Positions 58,454 through 64,000 of a DNA stretch of 64,000 nucleotides are shown here, piece after piece. The translations under genes and the position numbers were made by a program. Origin of the DNA: Streptomyces sp. NRRL B-3428 (GTDB lineage Bacteria; Actinomycetota; Actinomycetes; Streptomycetales; Streptomycetaceae); assembly GCA_000721375.1 (NCBI GenBank), contig JOGW01000026.1, positions 1 through 64,000 of the forward strand, written 5' to 3'. How positions within the stretch are numbered: the stretch's first letter is position 1; the number at the start of each line of letters is the position of its first letter. Below the pieces are notes generated by a model. The model saw only the letters and a list, made by a program, of their open reading frames with translations. It had not been told where the DNA came from and made no database searches.

Positions 58454-58482
58454 ATGTGGGCGTCACATCCATTTACCGGATG
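58454..58482. promoter_or_regulatory. Overlapping inverted repeats before the carbohydrate importer operon
   Basis: ATGTG-GGCGT-CACAT (58454-58468) is a 5-5-5 inverted repeat, and CATCC-N7-GGATG (58466-58482) overlaps it. Both lie 40-70 bp before the ATG at 58524, in the divergent region between GH16 and the importer. They could bind the IclR regulator at 61729 or another protein. Confidence 0.4.
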
Positions 58483-58523
58483 GGCCTCCTGAGATATGGT
58501 CCGTCGCGTCGCAAGGAGTTGAT

Positions 58524-59465
58524 ATGACACTGACCACCGAACCCCCACCGGTACGAGCGCCAGTTGACGCTCCCCGGCGGGCGGGGCACCGCACCTCCCT
58601 GAACGGACGGGACCGCACCTTCGGCTTCATGATCGCGGCCCCCGGGGTGGCGCTGTTTCTTGCCGTGGCGGTGTATCCGCTGGTGGCGAGCCTGGGAACC
58701 AGCCTGTACGACCAGTCCCTCGTGCGCCCCACGCGGTCGTTCGTCGGATTCGGCAACTACACCGACGTATGGCCCGACTTCGTCGACCGGCTGGGGATCA
58801 CGCTCGTGTTCTCCGTCTTCTCGACGGTCATCCCGCTGCTCATCGGTCTGAGCCTCGCGCTGCTGCTCAACGCCCGGCTCAAGGGACGTTCCGTGCTGCG
58901 CGGTGTGCTGATGCTGCCCTGGCTGCTGCCGGGTGTCGTCGTCTCCTTCCTGTGGGCGTGGATCTTCAACGACAGCTACGGCGTGCTCAACCACGTACTG
59001 ACGCAGGTCGGACTGCCGGAACTCAACCTGCTCGGGGAGCCGGGCACCGCCATGGCCGCGGTGATCATCGCCAAGTCGTGGAACACCTTCCCCTGGATGA
59101 TGGTGGTGATCCTCGCGGTCCTGCAGACCCTGCCGCGCGAGCAGTTGGAGGCCGCCGCCATCGACGGCGCATCACGTCGGCAGCGCTTCTGGCATGTGTC
59201 GCTGCCGCATCTGATCGGGCCGGTCGCGCTCGTGACCATGCTCGAGTTCATCTACAACTTCGGCTCGTTCGACATGATCTTCGTGATGACCGGCGGCGGC
59301 CCCGGCACCTCGACCATGACCCTCGCGGTCAGCATCTACCAGTACGCGTTCGTCGAGTTCTCCCTGGGGCGTGCGGCCGCCATGGGTGTCCTGTGGCTGA
59401 TCGCGCTGTCCGTCGTCTGCGGCGCCTACTTCCTGCTCAACAAGAAACTGGAGGCGCGACGGTGA
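58524..59465 (+). CDS. Carbohydrate ABC transporter permease (MalF type)
   Basis: A 313-residue membrane protein with six helices. The EAA loop is EQLEAAAIDGASRRQRFWHV, and the family phrase FVMTGGGPGTSTMTL follows. YPLVASLGTSLYDQSLVRPT marks the first periplasmic loop. AAGGAG precedes the ATG. Its TGA overlaps the GTG of the second permease. The ATPase gene is absent, as is usual for this class in Streptomyces, where a shared MsiK-type ATPase serves many importers. Confidence 0.93.
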   Translation: MTLTTEPPPVRAPVDAPRRAGHRTSLNGRDRTFGFMIAAPGVALFLAVAVYPLVASLGTSLYDQSLVRPTRSFVGFGNYTDVWPDFVDRLGITLVFSVFSTVIPLLIGLSLALLLNARLKGRSVLRGVLMLPWLLPGVVVSFLWAWIFNDSYGVLNHVLTQVGLPELNLLGEPGTAMAAVIIAKSWNTFPWMMVVILAVLQTLPREQLEAAAIDGASRRQRFWHVSLPHLIGPVALVTMLEFIYNFGSFDMIFVMTGGGPGTSTMTLAVSIYQYAFVEFSLGRAAAMGVLWLIALSVVCGAYFLLNKKLEARR

Positions 59466-60346
59466 GCCTCATATCGCTCCGCCCCGCCCGGCGCCGCTCA
59501 CGCCACGTCGGCGAGGGCATCACCCGGCCCACCCTCGGCGGCTTCGGCAAACTCGGCCTGGCAGGGCTCGGGTTGTTCGGACTGCTGCCGGTGTACTGGC
59601 TGGTCGCCACCGCGTTCATGAAACGCGAGGACGTCTTCTCCAAGGACCGGCCGTTCTTCCCCTTCAACCCGACGCTCGACAACTTCGGCGCGTTCTTCGA
59701 GGACACCGCGCTGCTCTCCGCCCTCGGCAACTCGGTGATCGTCTCGGCCGGGACAGCCTTGGTCTCGGTCGTGGTGTCCGGGCTGACGGCGTATTCGCTG
59801 TCGAAGTTCCGCTACCGCGGACGCAACCTCTTCATGGTGATGTTCCTCGTCGGACAGCTCGTCCCCGGCGTACTGCTGCTGGTCTCTCTGTACTTGATGT
59901 TCAGTGCCGCCGGACTCCTCTACACCTACGCGGCCGTGATCCTTGCCTTCACCACGTTCACGCTGCCGCTCACGGTGTTCCTCCTGAAGGGCATCATCGA
60001 CAGCCTCCCCGACGAGATCATCGAGGCGGGCAAGGTCGACGGACTCTCCAACCTGGCGATTCTCTTCCGGATCATCTTTCCCCTCATCACCCCCGGCCTG
60101 GTGACCGCCGCGATGTTCGCCTTCATGCGCGGCTGGAGCGATCTCCTGTTCGCCCTGACCCTCGCGGGCCCGGACAAGCAGACCCTGCCGGTCGGCATGA
60201 CGTCCGCCTTCATCCACGAGGGCTCGGCCGACTGGCCCGCCCTGATGGCCGCGTCGGTGATCACCTCACTGCCCCTCGCGCTGATCTTCATCGCCTTGCA
60301 GCGGTACTTCGTCTCCGGCCTGGCCGCCGGAGCGGTCAAGGGCTGA
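59462..60346 (+). CDS. Carbohydrate ABC transporter permease (MalG type)
   Basis: A 294-residue partner permease with six helices: LPVYWLVATAFMKREDVFSK, YSLSKFRYRGRNLFMVMFLV, FTLPLTVFLLKGIIDSLPDE, and the EAA loop DEIIEAGKVDGLSNLAILFR. GTG 59462 overlaps the first permease stop by 4 bp. With the solute-binding protein it completes an import system for an oligosaccharide of unknown identity. Confidence 0.93.
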   Translation: MSLISLRPARRRSRHVGEGITRPTLGGFGKLGLAGLGLFGLLPVYWLVATAFMKREDVFSKDRPFFPFNPTLDNFGAFFEDTALLSALGNSVIVSAGTALVSVVVSGLTAYSLSKFRYRGRNLFMVMFLVGQLVPGVLLLVSLYLMFSAAGLLYTYAAVILAFTTFTLPLTVFLLKGIIDSLPDEIIEAGKVDGLSNLAILFRIIFPLITPGLVTAAMFAFMRGWSDLLFALTLAGPDKQTLPVGMTSAFIHEGSADWPALMAASVITSLPLALIFIALQRYFVSGLAAGAVKG

Positions 60347-60390
60347 GCCGCCCGTTTCCCGCCCCCGCCCCATAGACACGCGGAGCCAAC

Positions 60391-61692
60391 ATGTCTCGTT
60401 ACGCCTACCAGCAGCCCCTGTCCCGGCGCGGACTCCTCACCGGACTCGGCGCACTCGGGCTCTCCAGCGCCTTCGGCCTGACGGCCTGCTCCACCTCCAC
60501 GCCCGGCGGCGGGGTGCAGGAAGGCCCTTCGGAGGCCGACACGATCAAGTTCTACGGCAACTCGCTCGGCGAGGACGCCCAGAAGGCGGCGTGGCAGACC
60601 ATCGTCACCGGCTGGGAGAAGAAGTCCGGCAAGACGGTGAAGCCGGTGATCTATCCCTACGACCAGGCGGCCACCCAGCTGGCGCTGGCCGCGAAGTCCG
60701 GTGCTTTCAACGGAGTCGCGCAGGGCCCGTGGCAACTGCTCGTCCCCATGGGTCTGTTGGCGGACGTCTCCGATCTCACGAAGGACATGGAATTGCCGCA
60801 GAAGGTACTGGACGGCCTGCGCGTCGACGGCAAGCTCTACATGCTGCCGCTCACGGCCTCCGGCATCGGCCTGGTCTGTGACGGCCGTATCGCCGACGAG
60901 GTGGGTCTCACAAACGGCATGACCGTAGAGGACTTCGCGACCAGTCTGGAGAAGATCAAGCGCCAGGACCCGGACCTCATTCCGTACGCCGCCGTGACCA
61001 AGAACCCGGACCTCAAGGACGCCGTGCACTGGATGTGGGGCTGGGGCAGCGAGGTGGTCACCGAGGACCTCAAGTGCACGATCGGTGACGCCGAGAGTGT
61101 CGCCGCGATCGAGTGGTACAAGGAACTCCAGGACGCGAAGCTCACCAAGGCGGGCGTGGCGCGCACCGACGCACGGATCATGTTCGCCCGCGGTCAGGCC
61201 GTCATGTACGACGACGCCCCGCTGGCGAACACGTTCGTGAAGTCCAACGGCGGCTCGGACGCCTTGAAGGCTGCGATCCGCCCCGTGCAGCGACCCACCG
61301 CCAAGGGCCTGCCCTCCTTCAACCGCTTCTGGGGCTCGGGCCTGGCCTGCAGCGCAGGCAAGGGCGAGAAGACCAACAAGGACTTCATCTCGTACGTGGC
61401 CGGCGACCTGGACGCTGCCACCGCACTGTACGAGCAGTCCGCGCTGCCGCCCGCCGACGCGAAGGTCGCCGCCCGCATCCCGGCCCTGCAGAAGGACACC
61501 TTCCAGACCGGTTTCGCGAGCGCGGTCGCCGAGCACGCCCGGCTCAGCGTGTGGGACCGGCTGTCGACCACGGCCCAGATCGACACCGCGATCGGTGAAG
61601 GCGTCGCCTCGATCCTGGCCGGCCAGGTGGGTGTGCAGCAGGGCCTGAACGACCTGCGCAAGAAGGTCGAGACCGCGCTGCGGCAGAAGTGA
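60391..61692 (+). CDS. Extracellular solute-binding lipoprotein (SBP family 1)
   Basis: A 433-residue exported protein. The N-terminus has a Tat-like twin Arg (LSRRGLLTGLGALGL) and a lipobox FGLTACSTS, so it should be a lipoprotein. The mature part is an SBP_bac_1 fold: IKFYGNSLGEDAQKAAWQTI, GKLYMLPLTASGIGLVCDGR, ESVAAIEWYKELQDAKLTKA, FARGQAVMYDDAPLANTF, FWGSGLACSAG. It follows the permeases by 44 bp. It supplies the sugar specificity of the importer; the ligand is unknown. Confidence 0.92.
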   Translation: MSRYAYQQPLSRRGLLTGLGALGLSSAFGLTACSTSTPGGGVQEGPSEADTIKFYGNSLGEDAQKAAWQTIVTGWEKKSGKTVKPVIYPYDQAATQLALAAKSGAFNGVAQGPWQLLVPMGLLADVSDLTKDMELPQKVLDGLRVDGKLYMLPLTASGIGLVCDGRIADEVGLTNGMTVEDFATSLEKIKRQDPDLIPYAAVTKNPDLKDAVHWMWGWGSEVVTEDLKCTIGDAESVAAIEWYKELQDAKLTKAGVARTDARIMFARGQAVMYDDAPLANTFVKSNGGSDALKAAIRPVQRPTAKGLPSFNRFWGSGLACSAGKGEKTNKDFISYVAGDLDAATALYEQSALPPADAKVAARIPALQKDTFQTGFASAVAEHARLSVWDRLSTTAQIDTAIGEGVASILAGQVGVQQGLNDLRKKVETALRQK

Positions 61693-61728
61693 CGAGACCG
61701 TCGGCAGATCCCGTCAGACAGGAGAACC

Positions 61729-62538
61729 ATGGCAGCCGAACCCGGCGCCGGAACCCAGGCAGTCGAACGCGCGATGTCGCTGCTCGCCTGCTTCACCGAT
61801 GAGAGCAGCGAACTGCGCGTCTCGGAGCTGTGCACCCGCACCGGTCTGGGGCAGTCGACGGTGTCGAGGATGGTCGCCTCGCTGGAACGCCTCGGCTTCC
61901 TCGCGCAGGACACCCGCACCGGGCTGTACCGCCTGGGCCCGACCCAGGTGACGCTGGGATCGGTGGGCCTCAACAGCTCACCGGTCTTCCGCGCCGCACG
62001 CCAGACCGCGCAGAACCTTGCCCATGTCGCGGATCTGGGGGCGAACTTGGCGGAGTTCCACGGAGACCAGCTCTTCTACCTCGGCAATTTCGAGGGCGGC
62101 AAGTCCCCGAAGTCGTTCACGATGGCGGGCCGCAGCGCCCCCCTGCACGCCACCGCGATGGGCAAGACCCTGCTGTTGACGCAGACTTCGCAGTACATCC
62201 ACGACTACTACGCCAAGGGCCTCGGTATCGCCTACACCCCGCACACCATCACCGACCCGTTCGCGATGGAGAGCGCACTGGCCGAGACCCGCAGCCGCGG
62301 CTATGCCACGGAGATCGAGGAACTGGCCTTCGGCCGGGCCTGCGTCGCGGCCCCGATCCGCGGCCGCGGGGGAGCGGTGGTGGCGGCCCTGTCGGTGAGC
62401 GGCCCGCTGTCCGAACTGGACGACGAGCGGCGCCAACGGGAGCTGTCCCTGATGGTGATCGAGGCCGCCGACGAGGTCTCGGTGGCCCTCGGCTTCATCG
62501 TTACTCGCGCACCTCAGCCGAGGGTGCCGCTGGGCTGA
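61729..62538 (+). CDS. IclR-family transcriptional regulator
   Basis: A 269-residue regulator. The winged HTH reads AVERAMSLLACFTDESSELR, VSELCTRTGLGQSTVSRMVA and LERLGFLAQDTRTGLYRLGP. The ligand-binding domain follows (FHGDQLFYLGNFEGGKSPKS, APLHATAMGKTLLL, GYATEIEELAFGRACVAAPI). It closes the carbohydrate importer operon at 36 bp spacing and likely controls it; the inverted repeats at 58454-58482 are candidate sites. Confidence 0.93.
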   Translation: MAAEPGAGTQAVERAMSLLACFTDESSELRVSELCTRTGLGQSTVSRMVASLERLGFLAQDTRTGLYRLGPTQVTLGSVGLNSSPVFRAARQTAQNLAHVADLGANLAEFHGDQLFYLGNFEGGKSPKSFTMAGRSAPLHATAMGKTLLLTQTSQYIHDYYAKGLGIAYTPHTITDPFAMESALAETRSRGYATEIEELAFGRACVAAPIRGRGGAVVAALSVSGPLSELDDERRQRELSLMVIEAADEVSVALGFIVTRAPQPRVPLG

Positions 62539-62599
62539 CGGTCTGGTCCGGTCCGTTGCCGACGAGACGCAGCCGGCTCCACAGGACTGACGTGACCCG

Positions 62600-63046
62600 C
62601 TATTCGTCCCGGGTCCACGACCCGAGCACCATCAGGGTCCGCGTTCCGATCACCTTGCCCGAGCTGCGCAGCCGGTCGATCACTTCCTGGAGATGGGTGA
62701 TGTCCCGTACGCGCATGTGCACCAGCGCGTCGAGGTCGCCCGCGATGGTGAACACGGCCTGTACCTCGGGGGTGCGGGAGGCGCCGGCGAGGATGTCCCT
62801 GACGCTTGTGGTCCCGGCGTAGCGCAGCTCGGTGAAGGCCTCGATGCCCCAGCCGAGTTTGGCGTGGTCGACCTGCACGGTGAAGCCGGTGATGACCCCG
62901 CTCTCGCGCATCCGGTCGACACGGCGCTTGACCGCGGCGACGGAGAGACCGACCTCGGGTGCCATCTCCGAGAAGGTGCGGCGCCCGTCGGCCTGGAGCA
63001 GGCGCAGCAGCTGGTGGTCGGTCTCGTCCAACTCGTAACCCGCCAT
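62600..63046 (-). CDS. Lrp/AsnC-family transcriptional regulator
   Basis: A 148-residue regulator. HTH: LDETDHQLLRLLQADGRRTF and SEMAPEVGLSVAAVKRRVDR. The C-terminal RAM domain: GSWTRDE at the end, EVQAVFTIAGDLDALVHMRV before it. ATG 63046 follows AAGGAGCG. It is divergent from the indolepyruvate oxidoreductase gene, so control of aromatic amino acid breakdown, with the amino acid as effector, is likely. Confidence 0.93.
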   Translation of the reverse strand: MAGYELDETDHQLLRLLQADGRRTFSEMAPEVGLSVAAVKRRVDRMRESGVITGFTVQVDHAKLGWGIEAFTELRYAGTTSVRDILAGASRTPEVQAVFTIAGDLDALVHMRVRDITHLQEVIDRLRSSGKVIGTRTLMVLGSWTRDE

Positions 63047-63241
63047 GGCGCGCTCCTTCGGCTCGGTCCTCGGCCGCTGTGAGCCGACGTCCGACGCAAT
63101 GAAAGCAAGCAACTCGGCGGATGGCCATGAGTTCTTTGCGTCTTGTGCGCGATCGGGCGATCGGGTCTTGCGTGGTCGGAGGGCGGGTTGTGTGCTGTCA
63201 GGTATCCCGTCGCCCGAACTCCCGCTGCCATGGAGGATGTT

Positions 63242-64000
63242 GTGAGCGCTCCGAACCATGCCCCTTCCCTCGATGACAAGTACACGGCCACCGGCGGCCG
63301 CGCCTTGATGTCCGGGGTGCAGGCGCTGGTGCGTCTGACGCTGGAACAGCGCAGGCTGGACCGGGAACGGGGTCTCGACACCCGGGTGTTCGTCTCCGGA
63401 TACCAGGGCTCCCCGCTGGGCGGAGTGGACCTGGAGATGGGCCGCGCCTCCCGGTTCCTCGACGAGACGGGTGTGGTCTTCCGGGCGGGCCTGAACGAGG
63501 AGCTCGCCGCCACCGCGGTCGGCGGCACCCAGCACCTCGGCCGGCTGCCGGGCCGACGCCACGAGGGCGTCACCGGGTTCTGGTACGGGAAGAACCCCGG
63601 CCTCGACCGCGCGGCCGACGCGATCCGGCACGCCACGACCGCGGGCACGGCCCCGCTCGGCGGCGCCGTCGCGTGGATCGGGGACGACCCGGACTGCAAG
63701 TCCTCGACGCTGCCCAGCAGTTGCGAAGTGATGTGCCAGAGCCTCGGCCTGCCACTGTTCGCCCCGGGCTCGGTGCGCGAGATCATCGAGTACGGTCTGC
63801 ATGCGGTCGCCCTGTCCAGGGCGGCGGGACTCTGGACCGGCCTGAAGATCGTCGCCGATGTCGCGGACTCCTCGGCGACGGTCGATCTCGCCGGCCTGCA
63901 CCACGGCATCCCCGTGCCGGAGCGCCGGCCCATGGGCGCGGCGCCGGTCCTGGTCGGTCCGGCCGCGCTGGACGCAGAGGAGGACCTGCTCACCCGCCGC
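63242..64000 (+). CDS. Indolepyruvate ferredoxin oxidoreductase, N-terminal part (runs off right edge)
   Basis: At least 253 codons of a large thiamin-diphosphate enzyme oxidising aryl-pyruvates to acyl-CoA with ferredoxin. The start: DKYTATGGRALMSGVQALVR, VFVSGYQGSPLGGVDLEMGR, then NEELAATAVGGTQHLGR, VTGFWYGKNPGLDRAADAIR, and WIGDDPDCKSSTLPSSCEV. These are characteristic of the long actinobacterial/proteobacterial fused IorAB-type protein of about 1,150-1,200 residues. GTG 63242 has GGAGG six bases upstream; ATG 63230 is an alternative. Divergent from the Lrp regulator by about 195 bp. Confidence 0.9.
   Translation, partial: MSAPNHAPSLDDKYTATGGRALMSGVQALVRLTLEQRRLDRERGLDTRVFVSGYQGSPLGGVDLEMGRASRFLDETGVVFRAGLNEELAATAVGGTQHLGRLPGRRHEGVTGFWYGKNPGLDRAADAIRHATTAGTAPLGGAVAWIGDDPDCKSSTLPSSCEVMCQSLGLPLFAPGSVREIIEYGLHAVALSRAAGLWTGLKIVADVADSSATVDLAGLHHGIPVPERRPMGAAPVLVGPAALDAEEDLLTRR

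Overview
The window is very GC-rich, with strong wobble-position GC, frequent GTG starts, many 4-bp ATGA/GTGA gene overlaps, and families typical of Streptomyces (NarL-type two-component pairs, Acg-like nitroreductases, large secreted GH16 enzymes, cobalamin-riboswitch transporters). It reads as a Streptomyces or close-relative chromosomal segment rich in accessory metabolism. I see no tRNA, rRNA, CRISPR array, insertion sequence or prophage.

Left part (1-6.6 kb): an L-rhamnose locus. A divergent, partial isomerase gene faces an ABC transporter (ATPase, two permeases, lipoprotein), a mutarotase and a LacI-type regulator. Two LacI-style palindromes lie in the divergent promoter. The ATPase and first permease are joined by what looks like an internal deletion.

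6.6-14 kb: a two-component pair, two Acg-like nitroreductases, a DUF302 protein and two tandem-domain universal stress proteins. This resembles a DosR-like dormancy or hypoxia island, which seems to continue at 27.6-34.7 kb with another stress protein, PPK2, pyruvate phosphate dikinase, a SulP transporter and two wrecked genes.

13.9-16 kb: a two-gene module of unknown function (an XRE-DUF488 fusion plus a C-x4-C-x2-H protein) beside the remnant of a third gene. 16.2-27.4 kb: a second two-component pair with an ABC exporter, a membrane serine hydrolase and its divergent TetR regulator, and four consecutive CNNM/CBS membrane proteins.

34.8-46.9 kb: a secreted HNH-fold protein lacking its catalytic residues, an MHYT sensor, an NlpC/P60 hydrolase, a peptide transporter with an S15-type peptidase, a metallo-beta-lactamase-fold protein and a CGNR regulator sharing an inverted repeat, an NDH-2-like flavoprotein, an ArsR-MFS operon with a striking operator, and a fused cyclase-family protein. 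46.9-52.2 kb: a cobalamin-riboswitch ABC importer with a ferredoxin-like protein, then a convergent ThiF-GNAT pair. 52.4-64 kb: a STAND regulator without an HTH, a glyoxalase-fold protein, a small membrane protein, a GH16 enzyme, a carbohydrate ABC importer with an IclR regulator, an Lrp regulator, and the start of an indolepyruvate ferredoxin oxidoreductase gene.

A recurring theme is genes that lost an internal or terminal block (rhamnose ATPase/permease, a universal stress protein, an FAD oxidoreductase, a cNMP-binding protein, the cyclase fusion, the wHTH-family remnant), often near short tandem repeats. This could be real decay or an assembly artefact; reads spanning the junctions would decide. 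All function calls come from reading translations against remembered family patterns; no database search was run.
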